A stretch of 64,000 nt of DNA from CAZGUX01 sp964529305 (GTDB lineage Bacteria; Acidobacteriota; Terriglobia; Bryobacterales; Bryobacteraceae). The stretch lies in the NCBI GenBank assembly GCA_964529305.1, contig CAZGUX010000186.1, positions 1-64,000 on the forward strand, read 5' to 3'. The translations under genes were made by a program, and so were the position numbers. The notes under the pieces were generated by a model. It saw only the letters and a program-made list of their open reading frames with translations. It was not told where the DNA came from and ran no database searches. This document shows, one piece after another, positions 52,951 through 62,599 of this stretch (position 1 is its first letter; each line of letters starts with the position of its first letter).

Positions 52951-53177
52951 CAGGCAACCGCTTCGAGTTCAAGCGTTGCAAGGATTGTGGGATTTGCCGC
53001 CAACCCGAGGGCGGCCAGATCCTCACCCTCGAGATGTAACCCGATCGCTTCGCGAATATTCTCGGTCAACTCATCGAGAGTCGAAGCCTGGGTAACGACG
53101 GGCAAATCAAGGCACTCCGCGACAAACTGAGGTTCACCCCTGCTGATCCGCACCTGGATGGTTCTCTTCATTCTCAC
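52950..53177 (-). CDS. hicB: HicB-family antitoxin
   Basis: 75 residues of the HicB/DUF1902-type partial RNase H fold: IQVRISRGEPQFVAECLDLPVVTQASTLDELTENIREAIGLHLEG. It normally binds and silences HicA and represses its own promoter. No separate C-terminal DNA-binding domain is present. The order hicB-hicA is reversed relative to many loci but common for the short form. Since its toxin partner is truncated, it is a leftover antitoxin that could still neutralise HicA from elsewhere. ATG 53171 is an alternative start. Confidence 0.8.
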   Translation of the reverse strand: MRMKRTIQVRISRGEPQFVAECLDLPVVTQASTLDELTENIREAIGLHLEGEDLAALGLAANPTILATLELEAVA

Positions 53178-53183
53178 CCACCC

Positions 53184-53447
53184 TCAGTGTGCATCAGAAC
53201 TCCTTTTAGCGGGGTTGGGAAGAGACTCGGTAACCGTCTTCCCTGAACCTTGTAGTTCAGGCGCGGGTTTGGACCATGCACCGGGTGGCCAGACTGATAA
53301 CAACGACCGTTGGGCTTGCCGCGGCGGCCACTCGTCTTGGAGATAGACCCACCGCAGATCGCCCAAAGAGGCGAATTGCTGTACGAGTTCGGCTCGGCGT
53401 GATTCCAGATTCCGCAAGGAGCCGGATATCTGTAAGCGCCTGCTCAT
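53184..53447 (-). pseudogene. Decayed small gene resembling DUF6788-type proteins, two frameshifts
   Basis: The ATG at 53447 opens MSRRLQISGSLRNLESRRAELV and continues to GDLR near 53355. The natural continuation then lies in another frame: GGSISKTSGRRGKPNGRCYQ and HPVHGPNPRLNYKVQ. Near 53240 the first frame resumes as GKTVTESLPNPAKRSSDAH. Together they read like small DUF6788-type proteins, often seen beside transposases, with motif CGKPxCRC. Here two motif cysteines have become Arg and Gly, confirming decay. A +1 and a -1 change keep the frame open without any stop. Confidence 0.6.
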
Positions 53448-53598
53448 CTCGCGTCCCTCCATATGAATGGACCCCTCGGAAGAACAGCCGAATGACCACT
53501 TTCATGTCGCACACCCGTCGGTTTTCGCTTTCGATTGTTACCCAGCATCTTCGCTGATAAGATCGAGTTGCGCCCGCACCCATTGCGAAGGGTCACTT

Positions 53599-56500
53599 AT
53601 GTCTCGCGGATTCATTGTCTTTCTCTACATATCTATCATTAGCGCGGCGGCCGATCCAGTCCTAACTGCTGTCCGATACTTCGGATATCCGGAGTACGCG
53701 ATCCGGTCGGTCGCGCTCGATCCCGCCGGGAACATCTATATCGCCGGAAGTGGCGGCAGCATCCCGCTTGTAAACGCGATCCAGCCGAAGCCTGGTGGTG
53801 GGAACTGTGCGCCCTTTCCGTCGAGAACGTTTGCACAGTGTCCAAACGTGTACGTTGCAAAGTTCGACCCAACGGGGACAAGGCTGATCTATTCCACGTA
53901 TCTCTCCGGTGATAAGAGCGACCTTGCCGCAGCCATCGCGGCGGACCGCGACGGAAACGCCTACGTTGCCGGCGTTACCAATTCGCCGTCGGCCTTCCCG
54001 TACCGGGCCGGCCCCGGAAACGCCTTCGTCAAAAAGCTCAGCCCTGACGGCTCAAAGCTGCTTTATGCGCGCTACATCGGAGGTCTAACGGCTGTTAACG
54101 GCCTCGCGCTGGATGGATCGGGGAGGGCCTACGTTGCCGGTTACAGTGTCGGGACTGCGTTCCCGGCTGTGCACCCGCTGCCGAATCAGCCCATGTTGAA
54201 ACCCCTGTACGTCACGCATCACAGTGGGCATACCTGGCGCTCTTTGCACATCGGGTCCGTGACCCAAGTCAACTCGCTCGCTATCGATCCGACGCGGGCC
54301 GATACCCTATACGCTGCAACGACCGGAGGCTTTTATAAATCGACCGACGGCGGTGCCAACTGGACAAGACTCCTGCCCACCGCTGAATGGGGCATTGCCG
54401 TCACCGTCGATCCTCGCGAGCCCTCAGTAATTTACTTTTGGAGCGGTTCTTACCAGCTCTTCCGAAGTACGGATGCGGGGGCGACCTGGACGGCCATCAG
54501 CGCGAACTTCCCACCCTCCTTTCCCTCCCCGACCGTTGACGCCTTCACGGTCGACCCGGTCGATTCAAAGGTGCTCTGGGCGATGACGTACGGGCAGCAT
54601 GCTGCGACCGTGGTCAGAAGCCCCGATCGAGGCGACCATTGGGAAACAGTTCACGCCTTTGCGCCTGAGGCAACCTCCTTCCCGAAAAAACTCCTGATCG
54701 ACCCCCACAACCACTCCAGGCTGTACGCCTGTTGCGTTTACGATGCCGGCGATCGGACGGGAGGCGTGTATCGAAGCGACGACGCCGGACGCACCTGGGT
54801 CCGGGGAGCAGTCGGCTTGGCCGCATACTCCGGTGTGCTCTCGCCATGGCTCGATCCATCAACCTCGGGCGTGTTGTACGCCGCCTCGTATTACGGAGTG
54901 CAGCGGAGCACCGACGGCGGCATGACGTGGACTTGGGTACCGTTGCCGAGCGATCTTTCGCGAGTCGGCTATCAACCGGGTGGGCTCGCGTTGGACGCGT
55001 TGGGTACCCTCTACCTGGCGAACGACATGGGATATATGCTGCGCAGTACGGATCACGGCGCAACATGGTCGAAGCTGGACGGCCCGTGGTCCCCGCAAGC
55101 CGCGATCCTCGCGATTGACCCGCGCGATCCTTCTACCATCTATGTATCGTCCGGGTCCTTCGGCTTGGCTGGCGGACCCACAGTGGAGGACGCATTCGTG
55201 GCAAAACTCGACACTGCCGGCGGGATTGAGTGGGCAACTCTGCTGGGCGGCTCCGGCGTTGACGAGGCGCGAGGCATTGCGGTGGATGCGTCCGACAACG
55301 CGTACGTGACTGGCACGACCAGTTCCAACGACTTCCCGCTGGTCAACCCACTGCAAGCTGCGCGCACAAATAGCCCGAATGCTCATACTGACGCGTTCGT
55401 CAGCAAGATCAGTGCGGACGGATCCAAACTGCTCTACTCGACCTATCTCGGCGGGCCCGGCAGAGACGCTGGCAATGCCATCGCCGTGGACGCGCGCGGC
55501 AACGCTTACGTCGGAGGAGGTTCGCAGTACGGAGCATTTCCGACAGTCGGGCCGGCCCTATCGCCCGTGGTAGAAATTGCGGCTCAATCATTTCTCGCGA
55601 AACTGGATCCGAGCGGCAGAAACCTGATGTACTCCATCGTGCTCACTTCGAGTCCAAACTATCCTGTATCAGACCAGGTCAATGCGGTCGCGGTCGATGC
55701 TGACGGCAGCGTTCTGGCGGCCGGCATCACTGGCGACGGTTCGTTTCCTCTCGTGCGCCCCGTGCAGCCCACAATGGGCCTCGGAGCGAGTTTTATCGCA
55801 CAGCTCACACCGGCTGGGAACGCCTACGAGTTCTCGACGTACCTTGGCGAACTTCACGAAGAGGTCACTACGGTCGCACCAGCGGCGAAGACATTATGGA
55901 TCGCCACCACGGCCGGACTATCCCGCATCGATTTTCAAACAGCCGCAACCGACCCGGGTGTCCCCTCCGTCCGCTCGCTCTCGAACGCCGCGAGTTACAA
56001 GCCTGGCGACCTCATCGCGCCCGGCGAAATCGTCACGGTCATGGGAGCGCAACTCGCACCCGCACCGCGCGGGGCAACTTCGGGTTCGCCGCTCCCGCGC
56101 TCGATCGACGGTGTCTCGGTATCGATCGGCGGAATCGATGCGCCGCTCTTCTATGTTTCACCATCCCAGATCAACTTTCAGGCGCCGATCGAACTGGCAG
56201 TCGGACCCACAACCCTGTTTGTCCGGCGGGGCGCACAACAGAGCATGGTGCGAGCCATTCAAGTGATCCCGGAAATGCCGGGTCTCTTCGCTGCGGGACC
56301 GGATCCGCGTGGCGGCGCCCTGGTCGTACATGCTTCCGATTTCAGCTTGGTCACCCACGAGCATCCCGCTCGTCGCGGCGAGAATCTCGCCGCGTTCTGC
56401 ACAGGGCTTGGCGCCACGGAGCCTGCCGCGGTCACAGGAGAACCCGCCCGTTCACCCGCGACTCTTAAGTCGTACGTCAGCGCTTATCTTGGATCTGCGG

Positions 56501-56670
56501 CACTGATGCAGGTGTCCTACGCCGGACTCGCGCCAGGATGGACTGGCCTGTACCAGGTGAACTTCCGCATCAACGACAACGCCCAAATCGGCAAGCAATA
56601 CCTACACATGGGCGTCGGCCAGGGGACGATGAATCAGGGGACACTCTGGATTGCTGATCGCCTCCCGTGA
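53599..56670 (+). CDS. Secreted beta-propeller (SBBP/BNR) protein with Solibacter C-terminal domain
   Basis: 1023 residues from ATG 53599 (ribosome site GAAGGG); the open frame upstream is not protein-like. The signal peptide is IVFLYISIISAAA. SBBP repeats come first (SVALDPAGNIYIAGSGG, YVAKFDPTGTRLIYSTYLSG, IAADRDGNAYVAGVT), then sortilin-like BNR repeats (GGFYKSTDGGANWTRL, QLFRSTDAGATWTAI), then SBBP repeats again, and finally the roughly 220-residue domain starting LSNAASYKPGDLIAPGEIVTVMG and containing APLFYVSPSQINFQAP, which matches TIGR03437 from memory. Its function is unknown; it is probably surface exposed. Confidence 0.85.
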   Translation: MSRGFIVFLYISIISAAADPVLTAVRYFGYPEYAIRSVALDPAGNIYIAGSGGSIPLVNAIQPKPGGGNCAPFPSRTFAQCPNVYVAKFDPTGTRLIYSTYLSGDKSDLAAAIAADRDGNAYVAGVTNSPSAFPYRAGPGNAFVKKLSPDGSKLLYARYIGGLTAVNGLALDGSGRAYVAGYSVGTAFPAVHPLPNQPMLKPLYVTHHSGHTWRSLHIGSVTQVNSLAIDPTRADTLYAATTGGFYKSTDGGANWTRLLPTAEWGIAVTVDPREPSVIYFWSGSYQLFRSTDAGATWTAISANFPPSFPSPTVDAFTVDPVDSKVLWAMTYGQHAATVVRSPDRGDHWETVHAFAPEATSFPKKLLIDPHNHSRLYACCVYDAGDRTGGVYRSDDAGRTWVRGAVGLAAYSGVLSPWLDPSTSGVLYAASYYGVQRSTDGGMTWTWVPLPSDLSRVGYQPGGLALDALGTLYLANDMGYMLRSTDHGATWSKLDGPWSPQAAILAIDPRDPSTIYVSSGSFGLAGGPTVEDAFVAKLDTAGGIEWATLLGGSGVDEARGIAVDASDNAYVTGTTSSNDFPLVNPLQAARTNSPNAHTDAFVSKISADGSKLLYSTYLGGPGRDAGNAIAVDARGNAYVGGGSQYGAFPTVGPALSPVVEIAAQSFLAKLDPSGRNLMYSIVLTSSPNYPVSDQVNAVAVDADGSVLAAGITGDGSFPLVRPVQPTMGLGASFIAQLTPAGNAYEFSTYLGELHEEVTTVAPAAKTLWIATTAGLSRIDFQTAATDPGVPSVRSLSNAASYKPGDLIAPGEIVTVMGAQLAPAPRGATSGSPLPRSIDGVSVSIGGIDAPLFYVSPSQINFQAPIELAVGPTTLFVRRGAQQSMVRAIQVIPEMPGLFAAGPDPRGGALVVHASDFSLVTHEHPARRGENLAAFCTGLGATEPAAVTGEPARSPATLKSYVSAYLGSAALMQVSYAGLAPGWTGLYQVNFRINDNAQIGKQYLHMGVGQGTMNQGTLWIADRLP

Positions 56671-56778
56671 TCGGCCACGCTGAGACCTCTCGCAGATCTT
56701 CAGATCCCCCCGCTGAACGTGCGCTGCGACCGGTGGGCCCTTTATTGGATCGGTTTCGCAAAGCCCATCCCAGTGCGA

Positions 56779-57024
56779 TCAGCCAACGGGTCTCCCGAAC
56801 GGCTTCATTCCCTTCTCCAGGACCGTCTTCGGCAACGGGCCGGTGCCGCACAAAATGAAGGAACCAAAGTCTTTGTACCAGTCGCCCGAGGGCGCGATGG
56901 GGCCGGTCTTGACCCATTCCTGGAGCGCCAACAAGTCGGCGACCGAGATCCGCCGCTCATCGACTCTCTGAAGCAAATGGTGCCAAACCGCGCGAGGCAG
57001 GTTAGAAAATTGAATCTTCGGCAA
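56779..57024 (-). CDS. 81-residue protein, possible toxin partner of a ribbon-helix-helix protein
   Basis: Starts at TTG 57024, inside the upstream gene, with GGAAGGA nine bases before it. The sequence (MPKIQFSNLPRAVWHHLLQRVDERRISVADLLALQEWV, then GDWYKDFGSFILCGTGPLPKTVLEKGMKPFG) is compact, begins with a helical half and ends in a short beta/loop region. I do not recognise the family. The 23-base overlap with a DNA-binding antitoxin-like gene, small size and TTG start are what toxin genes usually show, but no nuclease motif is evident. Confidence 0.6.
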   Translation of the reverse strand: MPKIQFSNLPRAVWHHLLQRVDERRISVADLLALQEWVKTGPIAPSGDWYKDFGSFILCGTGPLPKTVLEKGMKPFGRPVG

Positions 57025-57301
57025 TCGAATCCTTCCCGAAGATTGCGCGGATCAAGTCTTTGCCCGCCTCGTTCTTGCGGGCCGGATCGTTCTCCCCGAG
57101 AAAGCGGTTGTACGAGGCTTTGAGTTGCTCCTTCGCCTCCGCTTCGGCGCGCACTCCGCGTTCAGCCAAGGCTACCAATGCCCGGCTCATTGTGACGTGC
57201 TGTTCCTTGGCAGTGCGCCGGACTTCCGAAAGTAGCGTCGCGGGAATCGTAACACTTTGTCGAACCGATCGAGCCGAACCTGCCTTGCGCCGGGTTGCCA
57301 T
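57002..57301 (-). CDS. Ribbon-helix-helix (CopG/MetJ-like) DNA-binding protein
   Basis: 99 residues from ATG 57301; ATG 57337 is less likely. ARSVRQSVTIPATLLSEVRRTAKEQHVTMSRALVALAERGVR is a clear RHH domain: one beta strand, two helices, a conserved Ser/Arg turn. The Lys/Glu-rich tail (KEQLKASYNRFLGENDPARKNEAGKDLIRAIFG) would be the partner-binding part. The next gene overlaps it by 23 bases, the layout of type II antitoxin-toxin operons, in which the RHH protein also represses its own promoter. Confidence 0.75.
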   Translation of the reverse strand: MATRRKAGSARSVRQSVTIPATLLSEVRRTAKEQHVTMSRALVALAERGVRAEAEAKEQLKASYNRFLGENDPARKNEAGKDLIRAIFGKDSIAEDSIF

Positions 57302-57469
57302 GTTCGAAGAATAGCATCGTGCACCAGGGTGGTGCATATAGATCGCCGGGTTGGCGTTTTATCGCCGGCAGCGAGCGTATCGTGGGGTACACGGAAGTGG
57401 GAAATCGCCATAGGGCCCCTCGGGCTACACGCCAAGCACAGCACGCTGGTTCACCGCCGGGAATGGAAC

Positions 57470-57509
57470 GCCGGAAAATCAAAATGGCGGCGTAGAGAAC
57501 GCCGCCATT
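57470..57509 (-). terminator. Intrinsic terminator of katG
   Basis: AATGGCGGCGT (57483-57493) pairs perfectly over 11 bp with ACGCCGCCATT (57499-57509), with a five-base loop. Read leftward, the stem is followed by TTTTGATTTT. It lies 70 bases beyond the katG stop at 57579. Confidence 0.8.
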
Positions 57510-57578
57510 GGTTCGTGCCCAATTCTGGAACCAGGCCGCTCGAGTACTGAGCCGCCTCGCTCATCACGTCCGGGTCGT

Positions 57579-59795
<2,217 letters not shown>

Positions 59796-59802
59796 GATGC
59801 CG

Positions 59803-59831
59803 AGTGTAGGGCGGGGTTTGACATAAGTCAA
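59803..59831 (-). promoter_or_regulatory. katG promoter, probably producing a leaderless mRNA
   Basis: On the minus strand TTGACT (59831-59826, 5/6) and TACACT (59808-59803) are exactly 17 bases apart. Transcription would start at about the A of the katG ATG (59795), and no Shine-Dalgarno site exists in between. The -35 lies within the palindrome 59818-59831. Confidence 0.65.
59818..59831. promoter_or_regulatory. Candidate OxyR operator: dyad carrying both divergent -35 boxes
   Basis: TTGAC-ATAA-GTCAA is a perfect 5-bp inverted repeat midway between katG and oxyR. It gives TTGACT to katG on one strand and TTGACA to oxyR on the other, so one protein dimer here could set both promoters, as expected for OxyR activating katG and limiting itself. 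It does not match the full four-part ATAGnt OxyR consensus. Confidence 0.5.
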
Positions 59832-59866
59832 CGCGATTGAGACTATCATGCTGATCGGAATTTCCT

Positions 59867-60862
59867 ATGGCACAAAGAACGCGGGCGCGCGGGTTCGACC
59901 TGCGCCAACTGGAATGCTTCTGCGCGGTAGCGCGGACGGGGAGTTTCACGAAGGCAGCCGCGGATCTCGGGGTCTCGCAGCCGTCACTTTCCGAGCAGAT
60001 CGCAAAACTCGAGCAGGGGTTGGGAGCTCCGCTTTTTGAACGGCTGAACCGCAGGATCGAGTTGACGGCGCTGGGCGAAGCCATTCTCGGGCGGGCGCAG
60101 GCCCTACTGGAGGACGCCGCGGCGCTGCCGGATCATTTCGAGCGGGCGCGAAAAGGGGTTCGCGGACCGTTGCGCGTGGGCGCGATTCCGACGATCCTGC
60201 CGTATTTTCTCGCGCCGCTGCTGAAGGGATTTATCGAGCGCTACCGGGACGTCGATTTGCATGTCTGGGAGGGGACGACCTCGGAACTGGTGGAGCAAGT
60301 CCTTGATGGGACGATGGACTTGGCCGTGCTTAGCCTTCCAGTGGAGGGCGCCGGGTTGGTGATGAAGGAACTGTTCCGCGATCCTCTGTATCTGGCGGTT
60401 CCGGAAGGCCACCCGCTGGCCGAGTCGGAACAGGTACAGTTGCGTCGGGTATCGCAGGAGCGGCTCTTGATTCTGAAGGACGGCCACTGCCTGAGGGACG
60501 AGACGCTGGCGATCTGCCACCGGGCCAGGGCACGCTTCACGGGTCAGTTCGAGGTCGATCAGTTTCTGACGATCTTCGGGCTGATCCGGGCCGGGTTCGG
60601 GGTCAGCGTGGTGCCGGAGATGGGCCGGAGTTTGAGCGCGGGCTGCCGGTTGATCGAGATCGAACCGAAGACCAGCCGCCGCGTCGGCTACATCCGCCTC
60701 CAGCGGCGCTATCTGTCCAAGCCCCTGGAGGCGTTCACCGGGTATTTGCAGGAGTCGGTGGCGAAGCGGAATCCCGTCAAGGGCTCGCTGACTGCCTCGG
60801 CAAACCCTGGCGGCTTGACGGCTGCAAGCCTCGAGGGAAATCCTTCGAAACGGCCACGGTAG
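59867..60862 (+). CDS. oxyR: OxyR, LysR-family hydrogen peroxide sensor
   Basis: 331 residues. The LysR helix-turn-helix is FDLRQLECFCAVARTGSFTKAAADLGVSQPSLSEQIAKLEQGLG. In the regulatory domain the motif LLILKDGHCLRDETLAIC holds Cys208 and Cys217, spaced nine apart as in E. coli OxyR Cys199/Cys208, so the disulfide switch is intact. It is divergent from katG, the classical target. Twenty to thirty residues longer than E. coli OxyR at the C-terminus. Confidence 0.93.
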   Translation: MAQRTRARGFDLRQLECFCAVARTGSFTKAAADLGVSQPSLSEQIAKLEQGLGAPLFERLNRRIELTALGEAILGRAQALLEDAAALPDHFERARKGVRGPLRVGAIPTILPYFLAPLLKGFIERYRDVDLHVWEGTTSELVEQVLDGTMDLAVLSLPVEGAGLVMKELFRDPLYLAVPEGHPLAESEQVQLRRVSQERLLILKDGHCLRDETLAICHRARARFTGQFEVDQFLTIFGLIRAGFGVSVVPEMGRSLSAGCRLIEIEPKTSRRVGYIRLQRRYLSKPLEAFTGYLQESVAKRNPVKGSLTASANPGGLTAASLEGNPSKRPR

Positions 60863-61187
60863 GGACAGGCAGTTCCGTTGACGTCGGACAATGTTAGATT
60901 AGTGTCGAGGATTCCGAAGCCGCGACCGTCAGGGGACCTGGACGGGGTCCATGGCATGTGCGTCGGCAGACGTGGGGCCGACCGCACCGTGCGGTTCCGA
61001 AGATGTGAATCTTGCGTCCGTCCGCCAGAGTTACGCCTTCGGTCCGCGTCGGCGGAGCGACCTGGAGGCGGTGGCGGCCGCAGCGGTTTCGCGGCCTTCT
61101 TCCCGCGATTGCTCCGTATTGTCCGTAGTCGTATTCAGGAAGTACAGGCCTCGATCTATCACATTCTCAGACACCTATTGGAGGACT
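60863..61187. other. Intergenic region with a 15-bp palindrome, no gene seen
   Basis: About 325 bases without a convincing reading frame. ACCGCAC (60981-60987) and GTGCGGT (60989-60995) form an almost perfect 15-bp palindrome, and GGCCGC (61076-61081) pairs with GCGGCC (61091-61096). The palindrome could bind a regulator of the downstream glutaredoxin-hypAB group. No tRNA or riboswitch pattern was found. Confidence 0.35.
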
Positions 61188-61430
61188 ATGCCACGCCTTG
61201 AACTGTTTGGAACCGAAGCTTGCCCGTTCACGGCCGAACTGCGGGAGTGGCTCGCGTTTCGCCGATGTACCTTCGAGGAGTACGACGTCGAAGCCGATCC
61301 GGACGCCTTCGCCAGGATGCAGTCAATCGTACCCGGCCAACCGATCGTGCCGGTTCTGATCGAAGACGGTAAGGTCCGCCAGATCGGATGGCAGGGCCGC
61401 AGTTGCACCGTCGGGATGGGTGGGTGGTGA
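61188..61430 (+). CDS. UXX-star-type glutaredoxin-like protein, cysteine form
   Basis: 80 residues from ATG 61188, with TTGGAGG directly upstream; a longer frame from 60951 has no support. MPRLELFGTEACPFTAELREWLAFRRCTFEEYDVEADPDAF is a glutaredoxin fold with CPFT as the redox motif. From memory this belongs to the family named UXX-star, because in many bacteria the first residue of the motif is selenocysteine; here it is Cys11. The Cys near the end (GRSCTV) could be a second thiol. The hypA gene follows after 87 bases. Confidence 0.7.
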   Translation: MPRLELFGTEACPFTAELREWLAFRRCTFEEYDVEADPDAFARMQSIVPGQPIVPVLIEDGKVRQIGWQGRSCTVGMGGW

Positions 61431-61517
61431 ACGGTATCTCCTCCCTGCTCGGAACTTTCCCCACCCGGGGCCGACAGTGCGATCTTGCGGCCAGCGCCGC
61501 GCCCAGGAGCGGGACCC

Positions 61518-61883
61518 ATGCATGAACTCTCCATTGCCTGCAGCCTGGTGGAGGCGGTCCAAGAGGAAATGGAGCGTCTGAAAGTCGGGCGAGTCGAGGC
61601 GATTCATCTCAAAATGGGGAGGCTGTCCGGCGTCGTTCGCGAAGCGTTGGAATCCTCCTTCGAGATCGCGTGTATGAGCACTCCTCTGGAAGGAACCCGG
61701 CTGGTGGTCGAAGAAGTTCCCGTCCTGATCGACTGTTTGCCGTGCGGACAGTCCCGCGAAATCGTGTCCCTGCAGCACTTCCGCTGCGTGGTGTGCGGTG
61801 CCCCGGGGGGAGAGGTCGTGCAAGGGCGCGAGCTTCAAGTGGCGGCGCTCGAGATTGCGGGCGCCGATGGGGAACAGGCATGA
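61518..61883 (+). CDS. hypA: Nickel metallochaperone HypA
   Basis: 121 residues from ATG 61518. MHELSIACSLVEAVQEE contains His2, the nickel-binding residue. The structural zinc site is formed by CLPCG and CVVCG, two CxxC pairs as in the family. It delivers nickel to [NiFe]-hydrogenase or urease together with HypB. Its stop overlaps hypB as ATGA. No hydrogenase, urease or hypC-F gene is seen nearby. Confidence 0.93.
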   Translation: MHELSIACSLVEAVQEEMERLKVGRVEAIHLKMGRLSGVVREALESSFEIACMSTPLEGTRLVVEEVPVLIDCLPCGQSREIVSLQHFRCVVCGAPGGEVVQGRELQVAALEIAGADGEQA

Positions 61884-62536
61884 GCGCCGAACCTCGTCTG
61901 CTCGAAGTTCGCAGGAATGTCCTGAAGCAGAACGACGTCCTTGCGAAGGAGCTACGCCAGCGCTATCGCCGGGCCGGCGTTTTCACCGTCAACCTGGTTT
62001 CGGGCCCGGGCGCGGGCAAGACGGCGTTCCTGGAACGAACGCTTCAACTCTTGCGGCCGGACTACTCGGTGGCCGCCCTGGTGGGCGATCTGGCCACGGA
62101 GAATGACTGCGCGCGCCTCGCCCGCAGCGGCGCGCCCGTGAAGCAGATCGTCACGGGAACCATCTGCCACCTGGACGCGAGCATGGTGGAGTGCGCTCTC
62201 CAGGACTGGCGGCTGGAAGACCTCGATTATCTCTTCATCGAAAATGTGGGCAACCTCGTGTGTCCCGCGTCCTACGATCTGGGCGAAGACCTTCGGGCGG
62301 TGCTTCTGTCGGTCACCGAGGGCGAGGACAAACCCTTGAAGTATCCGACCATCTTCAACGTCGCGGATGTCGTTCTTCTGACGAAGTGTGATCTTGCCCA
62401 GGCCGTCGAATTCGATCGCGACGCCGCGGTCGCGAACATCCAGGCGGTGCGGCCCGGAGTCCGGATCCTGGAGGTGTCGGCAAAGACGGGCGCCGGATTG
62501 TCCGGCTGGATGGATTTCCTCCGCTCCGCGCGGTGA
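61880..62536 (+). CDS. hypB: Nickel-insertion GTPase HypB
   Basis: 218 residues. The P-loop is NLVSGPGAGKTAFLE, DLATENDCARL is switch I, and TGTICHLDASMVECAL holds the Cys-His pair binding metal at the dimer interface. IENVGNLVCPASYDLGEDL and LTKCDLAQ complete the G-domain. It lacks the N-terminal His-rich and CxxCGC segments seen in some HypB, so it is the short form with only the interface metal site. It follows hypA with four-base overlap. Confidence 0.93.
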   Translation: MSAEPRLLEVRRNVLKQNDVLAKELRQRYRRAGVFTVNLVSGPGAGKTAFLERTLQLLRPDYSVAALVGDLATENDCARLARSGAPVKQIVTGTICHLDASMVECALQDWRLEDLDYLFIENVGNLVCPASYDLGEDLRAVLLSVTEGEDKPLKYPTIFNVADVVLLTKCDLAQAVEFDRDAAVANIQAVRPGVRILEVSAKTGAGLSGWMDFLRSAR

Positions 62537-62599
62537 GTCTCCGCGGCTTCAGGGTTGACCCTGATTTTCCGTTGCTCCACAATCGGGATCGAGTCCGCT

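Noticed and set aside
60863..61187. Searched for a tRNA, SECIS or riboswitch before the glutaredoxin gene
   Set aside because: Only simple palindromes; no cloverleaf, and the redox residue is encoded as Cys, so no selenocysteine signal is needed.
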